DNA of 64,000 nucleotides, taken from positions 189,699,725 through 189,763,724 of the forward strand of contig NC_080671.1 of assembly GCF_030247195.1 (NCBI RefSeq). The letters run 5' to 3'. This document shows positions 21,468 to 33,199 of the stretch, in pieces. The DNA is from Topomyia yanbarensis. Lineage: Eukaryota > Arthropoda > Insecta > Diptera > Culicidae. Numbering within the stretch: the first letter of the stretch is position 1; each line of letters opens with the position of its first letter. The notes under the pieces were generated by a model. The model saw only the letters and a list, made by a program, of their open reading frames with translations. It ran no database searches and had not been told where the DNA came from. A program made the translations under genes and the position numbers.

Positions 21468-22753
21468 CTTGATGATAGTATTACATCGATGCAGCTCTTC
21501 GGGGATTCTTATGCGGTTTATCGTGCGGATCGAAGCGCACATAATAGTGTTCATGGTCGCGGCGTGGGAGTTTTGATCGCTGTTTCTTCCACACTAGCTT
21601 CCTGTGAATTTGGTGTGGATAGTTCATCAAGCATTGAAGTTGTTAGGACAAAGATTACTACGCAGACGAAGAACTACTTTATTGGAGCTGTTTACATTCC
21701 TCCAGAACAGCGACGCAGCTCCATCTAGACTCTACAGAACACGCTTCTTCTCATGCAGATGCAAACGATGTGATAATAGTTCTTGGTGATTTCAACCAAC
21801 CAGGGCTGATGTGGGTTTCTTCTGGACGTGGATACGCTTATCCTAACCCGTTATCCTCGACAACAAATCCTGCCAGCCGCTTACTTCTGGGCGGGATGGA
21901 TTTTCACGGACTAAATCAAGTAAGCACGATTTCCAACCATCAATCCCGTTTTCTTGACCTTGTGTTCGTCAGTAAAAATGCTTCGCCTGACTGTTTTGTG
22001 AGTGAAGCTTCCAGTGTGATCGTTCCTTTGGATAACTATCATCCATTGGAAATATCCATTTCCATCATTAGTTCACCACAATATGAAGAAGCTTTAGCTG
22101 TGAATCGTCGTAATTTTCGCAAAACTGATTTTGCAGCACTACGTCGCACCCTATCGCTGATTGACGATCTCTATAACCGATTATTCATTGACTGTGTTGA
22201 AAAATCCGTGCCAGAATATCAACCTTCCAAGAAGCCTCCATGGTCTAACGCCATGCTTCGAAATCTGAAACGCATCCGTGCCAAAGCCCTACGTGCGTAC
22301 ACAAATCGTCGATGCCCTATTCTCAAGCGCTTTTTCGCACTCGCCAGTAATGAGTACCGCTGTTACAATAAATTGCTGTACAAAGGATATGTGAACCGCA
22401 TCCAACAAAACTTACGACGAAATCCGAAGGGATTCTGGGCTTTTGTTAAAACGAAGAGGAAGGAAACGGGTCTTCCGTCTAGGATGGTCTACAATGGCGA
22501 AGTATCGACTACGACGGCGACAAAGTGCTCCCTATTTGCCAGTTACTTCTCGAGTGTCTTCACGACTGATGCGCCAACTCCAACTGCTATCGAGCTCGAC
22601 AACGCGTCCCGTGATGTTCCCGTTGGTGCGGTGGATATGGAAGTATTCACCATTTCAGAACAATCGGTTCACTCTGCAATACAAAAAACGAAATCGTCGT
22701 ATGCTCCAGGACTAAGTGCTATGCCTTCAGCTGTTCTGAAAAAATATTCGTAG
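21468..22753 (+). pseudogene. Endonuclease C-terminal part and linker of the same element
   Basis: Continues after the TGA at 21465. A frameshift near 21716-21722 moves the reading to the frame of 21770-22753, which carries VLGDFNQP, SNHQSRFLDLVF, a DNYHPLEI endonuclease end and the KKPPWSN linker. The frame stops at 22753 just before RT. APE-type endonuclease normally cuts the target to prime reverse transcription; here it is disabled. Confidence 0.75.
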
Positions 22754-23030
22754 CGATTCCACTGACGCACCTTTTCAATGTGTCACTTCAGCAGCAAAAA
22801 TTTCCTGATTATTGGAAGTGTTCAGTCATGTTTCCGGTACACAAGAAAGGTGCCAAAAGCAACATCGAGAACTACCGGGGAATCACTTCGCTGAGAGTCG
22901 AGTCAAAAATTTTCGAATCGCTTATCAACGAGGTGCTGTTCTCTACTAGTAAACATTACATAAGCACTTGTCAGCACGGATTCTTTCCCGGTCGATCGGT
23001 GGAAACGAACCTGGTCTCCTTCAAGTTTAA
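22754..23030 (+). pseudogene. Start of reverse transcriptase, truncated
   Basis: RT motifs 0-2 are visible: FPDYWKCSVMFPVHKKG, NYRGIT and a QHGFFPGRSVETNLVSF end. The sequence then passes directly into family A repeat, so motifs A-D including the catalytic Asp pair are absent. A frame change at 22753 separates this piece from the linker. Confidence 0.75.
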
Positions 23031-23212
23031 TGAAATCGGTTCAGCCATCTCCGAGTAACTGATGTGCATATTTTTGGTCACATTGCATACATACACACAC
23101 ATTCATTCGCACACACACAGACATTTGCCGAATTCGACGGACTGAGTCGAATGGTATATGACAGACATTAGGTTGACGGTGCTCAGAGTGATTGCATAAC
23201 CTTATTATACAG

Positions 23213-24479
23213 CACATAACTACATAAACTAACACTCTCGGTATCGTCAAAACATATGCTCCAAAAACAAGTTTCTTTGCCATCGCAAGCACCTGTTACT
23301 GTACTCCACCACCCTCCCAAATAATCCCACAAGCTACCATTATTTTCAGTGTAAATCTGTCAACCTTTTAAGCTATTAGGCTGCTCTCTAATATTGCCAA
23401 AAACCAATGCTGCATCCGAGTGTGGCAATGAATAATTAAGTTTTTACATTAATTACCTCATGTAACAGATTGTGGCGCTCACAAGGTGTCACAGTTCATT
23501 TAATTTTCTAGCCTAATTTGATCTAATTTATTATAGCAATCTTGTGGCCATAGCATATCGTAGCGAAGTTTCCCAACTTGTATGGGTTCAATCATCTCAC
23601 ATCATCAAAATGTACAAGCACAAGCAACAGTGAATGCGGCCGCCGAATCGAATAGCGCAAATAAATACTCCGCATTGATAAAATTAGCAGTTCATGAATC
23701 ACAACTGCAAACAATCGTTTTGTGTTTATTTACAAAATAATATTAGAACCCGCCCCCGGTCAAGCTGCAAACAGTACCGTTGCACCAATTTCCGACCCAT
23801 TTCACTTCACACCATGCGTTTTCACCGCGTGGACCCTCCCTCCCTGTTGGTGGAGTTTAGCTAGTAAATTGGATGAAACAAAATCTCATTCGATGATGGG
23901 CAGGTGTGATTTGTTTTTGCTTCCTAGTTCCACCGACGAAATAAAAATTTCATCGCTTTGGGAGAATGTTGGTGTATAATTGTTCGAGGGCTCAAGGTGC
24001 ATTGAGTTTCAGTTTATGATGTACCAAAATTACTCCCAACAACAGTTCATTGATCGTTTAGGTGACCAATTTACCTTCCAATTGGTTTTGAGCCAGTTCA
24101 TAATTTTGGCACTTTCTTTGATTGGGGATTTTGGGACAGTTTATTTTAGTTCGTACATATTTGTAGGGAAAATCACTCCTAACTTACCGGAAAAGTTATA
24201 AAATCAAGAAATATGCACATTTTTAATAAATCTTAATAAAGTTGATAGGTTAAGAAAAATAAATCCGTTGTGTTGAGAATCGGTTACTTGAATTTGTTGA
24301 GTGCAGCTTTGAGAGACGTCAGCGAATACCTTATCTTGATTCGATTTCTTTTTTCTTAAGCATTGGAAGGTTGGAATTTCGCATCAAATTAGGTATATTT
24401 TAAGTCCGCATAAAATCAGGCAAATAAGCGATATGCCAATTTCCGATATAATCTTTTGAAATACAAAATAATATCTGTT
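23213..24479. other. Unassigned sequence
   Basis: No gene recognised. The 85-codon frame at 23722-23979 and the 73-codon frame at 23980-24201 show no known motif. AT-rich with no clear repeat ends. Confidence 0.4.
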
Positions 24480-24595
24480 CACGGTGCTCTTAAAACCGTT
24501 ATTAACAAAAAATGACCATCAATTCGGCATTCGAAAGATACAGTCCAATGATCTTCTCAGCGAATTTTAAAATGATCCATTGAGAGATTCGAGAG

Positions 24596-26018
24596 TAGGG
24601 CATTGCAAAAAAATTTTTTTTTTAATTCTCAAGGGCCCCCCCTCTCATATTGTGACAAATGTCAAAGTAAGCTCAGATGCCAAATTTCACATCATTTGGA
24701 CAATTTTAGACCCCCGCCCATGTCGCTTGAAATTTTTTGAAATTGGTACTATGGGAAAATATGGAGGAAAAATATATTAAATGCTATAACTTTTGGAGTA
24801 GCAATCAGAAAATTACAACTTGTACCTCTTTTGAAAGGAAATAATCTTAGTATTTGAATAGAGATATTTTTGTTTCTAGGAAAATACGGAAAACTGTGGT
24901 ACTGAGTCATTTTGGCCCCAAAATCCCATATTTTTAAGCATTTTTCTGCTCCGTGATGCAAATCATACATATTTTGTAGTTTTTCTAATGCGAAAAATCT
25001 CAAAAATCGATCGGAGCCTTTTTGACCTTTGTCCAAATACGAGAAGTTGGGGTTAAATGGCCTTTTGTCATTCATATTAAACTTCATCATTTTCTCGTGC
25101 ATATATCTCTATTATTCTTCACTAAATTTTCATAAACTATACCTTGTTGAACGTGGAAAATCCTTAGGACTATAACAAAAATAGATTCGTTACCGGTAAA
25201 ATTCAGGAACATCAAATTATCTGACATATAGTGTCAATTTCACATTTTTATCATAAAATCGCACATATTAACTCCATTTAGCAACAAAATTCTTATTTGA
25301 TTTACTACTTTTAGTGTAAAATTTGCTTAGGGATCACATGAGAAAAGTTTCATTCCTGGTAAAATAGGGGAAGTTGAGGTATTAGGACAAACAATGAAAA
25401 AAATGAGATTTGTAGAGTAAATATCAAAAAGTTTGATGTTTCTGAATTTTAACTCTAACGTTTTTATTTTTGTTTTATTCCTCAGAATTTTACACGTTCA
25501 ACAAGTTACATTTTATGAAAATTGATTGAAGAATAATAGAGATATATGTATGAGAAAATGATAAAATTTAATATGAGTGACAAAAAGCCCTATAACCCCA
25601 ACTTCTCGTATTTAGACTAAGGTCAAAAGGGTTCCGTTCGATTTCCGATTTTCACATTAGAAAAACTACAAAATATGTATGATTTGCGTCACGGAGCAGA
25701 AAAATCATTAAAAATATGGGATTTTGGGGCCAAATGACCCAGTACCCCACTTTCTCGTATTTTTCTAGAAACAAAAATATCTCCATTCAAATACTAAGAT
25801 TATTTTCTTTCAAAAGAGGTATAAATTGTAATTTTTTGATTGCTACTTCAAAAGTTATAGCATTTAATGTATTTTTCCTCCATATTTTCCCATACCACCA
25901 ATTGTCCAAAATTGTCCAAATGATGCGAAATTTGGCATCTGAGCTTATTTTGAAATTTGTCACAATATGAGAGGGGGGGCCTTTGAGAATTCAAAAAAAA
26001 ATGTTTTGAAATGCCCTA
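24596..26018. mobile_element. hAT-like foldback MITE, 1423 bp
   Basis: Ends TAGGGCATTGCAAAA and TTTTGAAATGCCCTA, flanked by the 8-bp duplication TTCGAGAG at 24588-24595 and 26019-26026. Arms about 24596-25217 and 25430-26018 pair almost throughout. The uninterrupted site exists in the partner arm near 28220-28235 (reverse complement of GAGATTCGAGAGATAT). An 8-bp duplication fits hAT (also P-like); terminal bases are not decisive. Confidence 0.85.
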
Positions 26019-26426
26019 TTCGAGAGATATGGCGATTTGAAGTTTTATAACACGTTTAATACGGCTACCAGCAAACACCCACAGGTTTGGTCTGATTTTT
26101 ATAATCAAAATAATATTTGTCTACTCATTTAGTACTTGGCATTCGAAAGATATAGTATTCAAGTTTATTCCCTGCAAGTTTGAATATATTTCATTGGCGG
26201 AATCGAAAGTTATAACGGTTTGAATATGATATGCGGTTATCGATGGGTTTTCTATCAGACTTCAAGCGTGAATCCATGTTTATCCATTGACTGTTTAGAT
26301 CGTTTATACGTGTCGCGATTCTAAAAGAAAACCTTACCATTTAATTACATAAATATAATGTACAAAACGTATTTATATGGTGCACTGAAAAATATGATAA
26401 TAGGGTTGTCTACCTAACGTTAAATA

Positions 26427-26952
26427 AGGTGGGGCAAATCCGACCTAGTATTTTGGTTTTATTGATTTTTCTATAATAAATCAATGAATGGTATGTTATT
26501 GAATTGTAACACGAAGAAAATGGAATTCAATGTCAATCTTGGAATGCCAAAATCACGAGCAGTAGCACGTAAAGATATTCCCATTTGCATCGGAGCATTT
26601 TTCATTACGATGCAATTGAAAAAAATATGAAAAAAGTTGGACTAAATTCATCCATGCACTTTGTAGGACTTTAATCAAAGAATTTAAATCAACTTACATT
26701 TTTCATGCAATCACTTTAACAATCAGAAATATCCTGTAGTCAATGATGCACAAAAATTAAATCAAAAGTTGTAAAAACACACTTATTGTTGATTGAGCAT
26801 CTCAATGTAGACTAATAAAATTTTGTCATGCCACTATTATGATTATTTTCGATGGTCTACACGATAACACTGATATTAGTGCGCGTAGTGCTTCCGATTT
26901 TCTATAACAGAAGAGGGGTCGGGTTTACCCAACGGTCGGATTTTCCCCACCT
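26427..26952. mobile_element. TA-flanked MITE, 526 bp
   Basis: Ends AGGTGGGGCAAATCCGACC and GGTCGGATTTTCCCCACCT, with TA at 26425-26426 and 26953-26954. It interrupts the left arm of the 24480 foldback; the corresponding arm near 27800-27840 has no insert. TA duplication suggests Tc1/mariner. No transposase. Confidence 0.85.
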
Positions 26953-29190
26953 TACCCTAATGTGTAAATTAAAAAATAGATAAAAGTTGGAATGTTTACT
27001 TCAAGAGGCCATATCTCAATGTTTTGTTGACCGATTCTAATTATTTTTTCATTATTGAACAGGTAGACGTTTCATCGATCATTTTCATTGAGAAGAATAT
27101 AAACTAGAGTTGCCTACATAAAAAAATAGACAATATAATTGATCTCAACTATATGTATTATCATTATTTAGTGAATATTTTTGTATACTGCGAATCGTGG
27201 ATATATGAAATGTTAAAACTAACACAGTCGTGATTCGCTGGTCGCTCAATTTTTAACACCGGGCAACTTTTTAGTTGGAACTCCGCTAGTTGGTACATTG
27301 TCGAACTAAAAAACATCTGAATGTCAAATTCTCATGTTAAATTCATTTCGACAATAAAACTGACAATAGTTAGAGATGTTAACAGATGCATTTGTACTGA
27401 TAACATCCCCTTTGACCAGTTTTAACATCTGTCCACCCAACCAACGAATTGTCCTATTGTACAAAATTTTCAACAAAAACCGTACCATAACGTAAATTGA
27501 TCTGAATCAATATGAATATTGAATTTATGATTTTATTTTCCCATGATTTGTAGTTTGTGTTCGTTGCATTCAACTAATGTACAGAAATTGATAATATAAT
27601 GATATTCACTAAATAATGATAATACATATAGTTGAGGATAATTGTGTTGTCTAGTGTTTGGAGTAGGCAACTCTATTTTATAATCTTCCTAATGAAAATT
27701 ATTGATGAAACGTCTACCTGTCCAATAATGAAAAAGAATTAGAATCGGTCGACAAACCATTGAGATATGACCTTTTGAAGTAAACATTCCAACTTTTATC
27801 CATTTCTTTTTAATTCACGCATTATATTTAACGTTAGGTAGGCAATCCTATTTTCATATTTTTCAGTGCACAATATAAATATCACCTTTTGTACATTATA
27901 TTTATGTAATTAAATGGTAAGGTTTTTCTTTAAAACCGCGACACGTATAAACGATCTAAATAGTCAATGGACAAACATGGATTCACGCTTGGGTAGAAAA
28001 CCCATCTATGATCACATACCATATTCAAACCGTTATAACTTTCGATTCCCTCAATGAAATATTTTCAAACTTACAGGGGATAAACTTGAGTACTATATCT
28101 TTCAAATGCCAAGTATCAAATGAGTAGACAAATATTTTTTGTTTATAAAAATCAGACCAAACCTGTGGGTGTTTGCTGGTAGCCGTATTAAACGGGTCAT
28201 AAAACTTCAAATCGGCATATCTCTCGAATCTCTCGATCGATCATTTTGAAATTGAGAAACTGAGAAGATGCACTTACTGCATCTTTTGAATGCCGTATGC
28301 CAAATTGATGGTAATTTTTTGTTAATAACGGTTTTAGGCACACCGTGCTGTCCAATAATTACATTGTGTTGTCGTGGAAGCTATTTGCGAAAAATGGTGC
28401 CTGTAAACAGAAGTGGGTAACTTCAGTAGCGCCGTCACGGTGTGTTTGATAAAACAACTTTATTCCGTCGGGGGTTCATAGCAACTTTAATTTTGAAGTT
28501 TTTTTTGTGAAAACGTGGGTTTTACATCTAGTTGACATTTTAGCCTCTGGATGGCACTTTAACCCTCAAAAAGGCAACCGGGTCCCAGAGGCCCGGCACG
28601 TTACAATTTTTTAGTTACAAAAAAATGTGTATGCAGTATAAGCTTGGGCATGGAAATTTTGATAAGTAGCTTTGAAATCTATAACAAAAATAAAGAATTG
28701 TGAAATTTTCATCTAAGGAGTGATGCGCAGCTGTGTTTGAATTTTTTACATGCACAAAAAGGCAAGCCGGGCCTGGCAGGCCCGGTGTGCATGCAATATT
28801 TACTAGGAATACCACGGGTTTTATACATTAATATTTATATGAAAAAAAAAAAACATTTCGATGAGTTCAGCTTCATATTAGCAGTAATTTTTTCATGTTC
28901 TTATTGATTTTATCTTTTTACGTTTTCTTATAAGAAAATAAAAACTTGAAAGTTTTAGCGAATTCTATACATTTCTTTTAAGGGGAAATGTAAAAATAGC
29001 ATACGATAATGGCGTGTATCATATTTTTTGGATAAATACTTTTATTTCACCCACTGTGGTCTACTTGACAATTATTTGGATACCACATAACCTAACTCTG
29101 TCGTTATTGTCTATTTTTGTTGTCTATTCTTTGTGTTATAGTTGTCGTAATTATTCAAATTGTAGGATCTAAAAGCAACAAAAAGTGGAA

Positions 29191-29750
29191 ATGGCTGTAA
29201 GACGATATGCACATGTTTTCAATCGTCTCAAAGAATCTGAAATAATGGAAGAAATTCGAGCAAATTCAACAGCAGACGATTCCGAAACTGATTTGCAAAG
29301 CGAGAAGGAATGTGTGAATGATATTGCTTCCGTCGTTGAATCTGATGCAGACTCGGAAGAAAAATCTGAATATGTACTGCCCATAAAAGCATAAGAGTCC
29401 CATAATGAAAAACAGCAAGCCGAGAAAAACACTGTTTAAGATTTACATTTTCATTGAGCCTTATGGGATGGGACAACCATGTTTTGGTATTTTTTCGATA
29501 TTTTCTAAACAAATCTGGTAATCCTATATGTGCATTGTGATTCAGTGGTGATACAGAATACAATCCAACAGATAACTCATTTTCGACAAAAATCCATATG
29601 GGACTCTTATGCTTTTATGGGCAGTGTACTCCGGTTATGCATCAGAAGAAATTAATAGCAAATCAGAAACATTTATTAGTCGTGTTCAAACGAAATGGAG
29701 CTCAGAACCAATCGACATTCGACGTGATCTTCCGAGTACACACCTTTTGG
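29191..29750 (+). pseudogene. piggyBac-like transposase N-terminal remnant
   Basis: ATG 29191 opens an acidic, disordered N-terminus (TADDSETDLQSEKE, then VESDADSEEKSEY) like that of piggyBac transposases, the cut-and-paste enzymes of TTAA elements. The reading is broken at 29376 by a MITE. It resumes from 29625 with YSGYASEEINSKSETFISR and TKWSSEP, the latter matching the W-S-x-P region that precedes the catalytic core in this family. The DDD catalytic core is missing: family A repeat starts near 29755. Confidence 0.6.
29377..29624. mobile_element. MITE, 248 bp, in the transposase remnant
   Basis: Terminal repeats CTGCCCATAAAAGCATAAGA and its inverse pair for about 28 bp with almost no mismatch. 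TGTA occurs at 29373-29376 and 29625-29628 as a likely 4-bp duplication. Removing it rejoins the transposase reading (about YVLYSGYA). Superfamily unknown. Confidence 0.8.
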
Positions 29751-29754
29751 AAAA

Positions 29755-30482
29755 AAAATTGACCTTTTTACATCCATCGCCTTATACGCTGAAATCGGGA
29801 TTTGCTGCGTGTTCGTACTCATCATCCTGTAATTCCGGAACCGGAAGTGGAATCAATTAGAAATTCAACAGCAGCCAATGGGAACGCTGTACCTTTCATT
29901 TGAAACCAAGTTTGTAAAAATCTGTAAAGAATTCGCTGAGAAATAGGTATGACATTATCTTAGGAACTTGGTAAGTTCCCCCGGGGCATCAAGAATCGCC
30001 ATAGTTGGCCAATGTGGTCGAAGTGCCTTCGGTGGGTCATTAATGATCTAGACATGCAAAGCCAATGTTGTAATGTTGTAATGTTGCACATATTTTAATA
30101 TATATTGTATCATTTGGACATCATGGTGATATCAGTTTCTATGGAAATTTGCTGCATGATTGTACTCTTCAACACGTAACTCCAGAACCGAAAGTCGGAT
30201 CAATAAAAAAAAATCAATAGCGACCGATGGGAAGGCTGTACCTTTCATTTGAGACTAAATTTGTACAAATCTGTCCAGCCACCTCTGAGAAAAATCGGTG
30301 AGATTGTTTGCCACATACATACATCCATACTTACATACAAACATACACACACACACATACATACAATTTACGATCTCGACGAACATAGTCGAATGGTATA
30401 AGAGATTTGGCCCTGCGGGTATCGGTTAAAAAGTCGAAATTTCGACCGATTGCATAACCTTTCTATATGGGAGCGGCAAAAA
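29755..30482 (+). repeat. MITE-like repeat (family A), 5' truncated
   Basis: Two diverged core units (CCGGAACCGGAAGT near 29836; a matching unit near 30183), a CA/TA tract at about 30315-30365 and the right end GATTGCATAACCTTTCTATA. The right terminus is mutated (GGGAGCGGCAAAA). The left CTGTTTTAATCC end is absent. Confidence 0.75.
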
Positions 30483-30562
30483 GGAGCGTGAATTTAGACG
30501 GGCCTGAGAGGCCCGGCTTGCCCTTTAATGTTAGGATTTTAGCTTGCCTTCACAAGGGTTAA

Positions 30563-31033
30563 ACATTTAAACAACACCAAAAATGAGAATTTGATGATTA
30601 ATTTAATTGTCTACAACTTCGTGAACAACTAGAAATCGATCTGAAATCATTCTGAAAAGTTGTTTAAATTATGATTAACACATGTATGAGTTAGTTTCAC
30701 GCGAGGTTTAGTGGTTCAGAAAACAAACTCCACATACTTGTTTAAAAAAATGGATTAACATATTATTGTAAAAATAATAATACTAGAATTTTTGCAAAAA
30801 GCTACTAGTTCAGTACATGAACAATAATGTGAAGAAAACCAGTGCAAAATATTAAAACCAGTGGTTCAGAAGATTGTGAGCTATGGTGTACACCGCATTA
30901 TTTCGCGGTACCTTCGGAAGATTCAGTGTCATTAACCCAATTTTCAACATTTTGCAAAGAAAATTCTCGAAAATGTTATTCAAATGTGTAATAATTGTAT
31001 GTAAATTGACTGAATAGATTAACACCTTTTATA
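30563..31033. other. Unassigned AT-rich sequence
   Basis: No gene or repeat recognised. Confidence 0.4.
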
Positions 31034-32790
31034 TCACCAAAACTTTTTGTTTTGAAAGTGATATTTTTTACCGGAAACACCATACGTAACAAGAAACGTT
31101 AGCGTTAGCGACAACTTTTTTATCAACAGGGGCGATAGGCGATCCGGACCAGATCCCTTTGACGTATGAACGGCAGCCAGAGCTTTCAAGACGTCGGTCT
31201 CACTAATAACCAAGCGAGGTAGATTTATGATGTATGATGGCAGTTTTACTAAATAATCTTCCGAAGGGGAAATGCACTCGCTGTTGAATACTGCCATTGT
31301 TCCCTAGAAAAACGTCAGTTGGGCAGTACGTCAGAGCGTTTTCTGCTATTCACGAAGGACCAAAACCTGCTGGTTGGTCACGGAGACTACTTTGCACTCG
31401 ATTCATGGTCTCGCGAAAAACTTCGTTTCTGGCGGTTTCGTACTGCTGCTTGGTTTGACGAAGTGTTGTTTTGTTAGCGTCGGATTTTTGGCGGATATAT
31501 CGATTGGGATGTTTTCGTAGAGTGTTTCGTAAGCGGCGAAATTCAACGTTCTACCACGGGTGCTTGTGGTCCATCCTCGTCTTGATGCATTTTACTGGTA
31601 CATAGTGGCGGAGTATACCATAGACAACGCTGTAGCCTCGTCTAGCTCATTGCAGCATATTAAGTCACTCCAGTTGACAGCAGCAATCAATGCGGAGATT
31701 TCGTCAAGGTCGCAACGATTAAAATCAAAATTAAGGTCGTCAATTGGTGCGTACATCCAACAGCAGCGTAAAAGGTTTGTGATGAGGATCGATTTTCAGT
31801 AAAGCGCTCGGAGGTTCAAGCAGCTCAACTACATCGATGTTATTTACGAACGGAAGATCGAGTATCCTTCCGTTCACGTTCGTGAGTGAGCAGATCTGGT
31901 ACAGACCGGTAGCAATCATAGACTCCCTGGCAGCTTTTTCTTATTCTGACGAGGCGCTAAGAGGTAAATAGCATTTCAAATTACTGTCAAGCGACCTCTG
32001 ATAATGGCTTTGTCCAATATATTATAAAAGGGATTGGCGTGCGCTTTGTATAACTCTGGATCGCGATTTGGCCTCAGGTATATACAGCAAATAAAGACAG
32101 ACTGATACGGAAGGGTAATACGTACTGCGATTGGCTCCAGATTTTCAACTCCGCCTAAGGTCAGCAGAGAACCTGCAAGGTAGTTCTTCGACGCTTTGAG
32201 AACGCCTCCATCACGGCGCAGATGGCTAGATGCTCTGAATTGAATACATCATCGCGCTGCCATGTCTCGGTCAGATCAATAATGTCGTAGTCGCTGGAGG
32301 AGAATGCCAGCGAAAAAGCTTGCGCTTTCGTTCTCATACCCCTCACGTTCAAATAGTACACAGAGAGAAACTAGTCGTAATGTGTGTTCGGTTGGGGAGC
32401 CTGTGCAGCAGGAGCCGTCGGTGCTGAAGCGGCCTCGTTTGTCGATGTATCACTTCTATTCGATGAGCAGGAGATGATGGCGATGAAACACTTCTTCCAA
32501 CCCCGAAAGTAATAGGCCTGTTGAGAAGACCACACACGATGTGATGAACATCTTCATCTACGCAATCGTTATGCTGCAACAGAGTGTTATTGAGTGCAGA
32601 AGGGACAAAACATTATTGGAATACTCGCCTCTGGCGAGAGCCTGAGGGCTCCCACCGTCCACTATACAACGCATAAAGTCTATTCCATTGACGGAGTTAC
32701 TGTATTTTGGAGAGGCGTTTCGAGTTCCTCTTATTGATAAATGCTGGCGCAGACCAGGCCCGAACGTAGATCGCTGAAGGAAAGATAAGG
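31034..32790 (-). pseudogene. Decayed Jockey/CR1-like non-LTR element
   Basis: On the minus strand: a possible ORF1 end at 32580-32790, endonuclease start YYLNVRGMRTK and LTETW (32161-32361), linker wording HKHPWWN near 31550 and the pre-RT stretch SGPDRLSPLLIKKL (near 31110-31160). The pieces lie in several frames and the RT active site is absent. Similar in organisation to the element at 20506, but the two differ in wording (NVRGLRTK against NVRGMRTK), so they are related rather than recent copies. Confidence 0.65.
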
Positions 32791-32800
32791 AATGTTAGTC

Positions 32801-33140
32801 CGATACTTGCTTTTACTAGAGACCGTGTCTACATACTACTGCGCACTCTACGAGTATCACGGGTGGAGGATATTTGTTAGTAAGTATAGGGGTGCGATTC
32901 TTCATGTTCTAGTTATTTTCCATCAGCCTATTTCCGCTACGAAGCCAAAGACCGATACCAGAGAGATGATTCCACTATCTGGACTAGATATCGACCCATC
33001 AACTCATAGACGGGGACCAACGGTTTTACTTCCCTTCCGAAGGAAAACGTGACTACAGATTTCTTCACCTCAGAAAAATCTCAACGACCTCGGCTGGGAT
33101 TGAACCCAGGTCGAAGGAGAATGACTCTTAGGGTTAAATC
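32801..33140 (-). repeat. tRNA-derived SINE, family S
   Basis: Minus-strand copy. The inverted Pol III B box (plus strand GGGATTGAACCCAGG, 33097-33111) is followed, towards lower coordinates, by a shared body (CTTCCCTTCCGAAGG, then ATCGACCCATCAACTCAT) and a distal block (CTACTGCGCACTCTACGAGT, near 32838). The same blocks occur at 63707-64000 (plus). Confidence 0.7.
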
Positions 33141-33199
33141 CTTCATAATAAACAACGTCCATCATCTAACATCTTGAACCCAGGCAAACTAATTTCGGA

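Larger units (their letters stand above)
20506..23030 (+). mobile_element. Jockey/CR1-like non-LTR element, 3' truncated
   Basis: Three tandem 300-bp units at the 5' end are followed by endonuclease, linker and the first RT motifs, then the element stops in RT before the YADD-type box. Endonuclease wording LYYQNVRGLRTK and LGDFNQP and linker wording PPWSN are typical of Jockey/CR1/L2-type elements. The 3' loss is unusual because these elements normally lose their 5' ends. Confidence 0.75.
20465..23212 (+). repeat. MITE-like repeat (family A) split by a retrotransposon
   Basis: The left part (20465-20507) carries CTGCACTCTTAAACCCGTAA and CTCCGG, as at 8816. The right part (about 23026-23212) resumes with GAAATCGGTTCAGCCATCTC, the CA-rich tract and GATTGCATAACC. 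The non-LTR element 20506-23030 lies between, and about 120 bp of repeat expected between the two halves is missing. Confidence 0.7.
24480..28347. mobile_element. Large foldback element containing two later insertions
   Basis: Ends CACGGTG (24480) and CACCGTG (28341-28347). The left arm is 24480-24595 plus 26019-26426 plus 26953-27180; the right arm is about 27600-28347, its reverse complement with moderate divergence. The loop is about 27181-27599. Without insertions the element would be about 1.9 kb. Target duplication is unclear (CTGT on both sides is possible). No coding capacity. Confidence 0.8.
28563..30558 (+). mobile_element. piggyBac-like transposon remnant, TTAA-flanked
   Basis: TTAA at 28559-28562 and 30559-30562. 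Ends CCCTCAAAAAGGCAA and, inverted, CCCTTGTGAAGGCAA. Subterminal hairpins of CCGGGCC type occur at 28578-28596, 28767-28785 and 30499-30516. Inside are a broken transposase N-terminus, a 248-bp MITE and a family A repeat that replaces the rest of the coding region. The superfamily call combines TTAA, CCC ends and the acidic transposase start. Confidence 0.7.
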
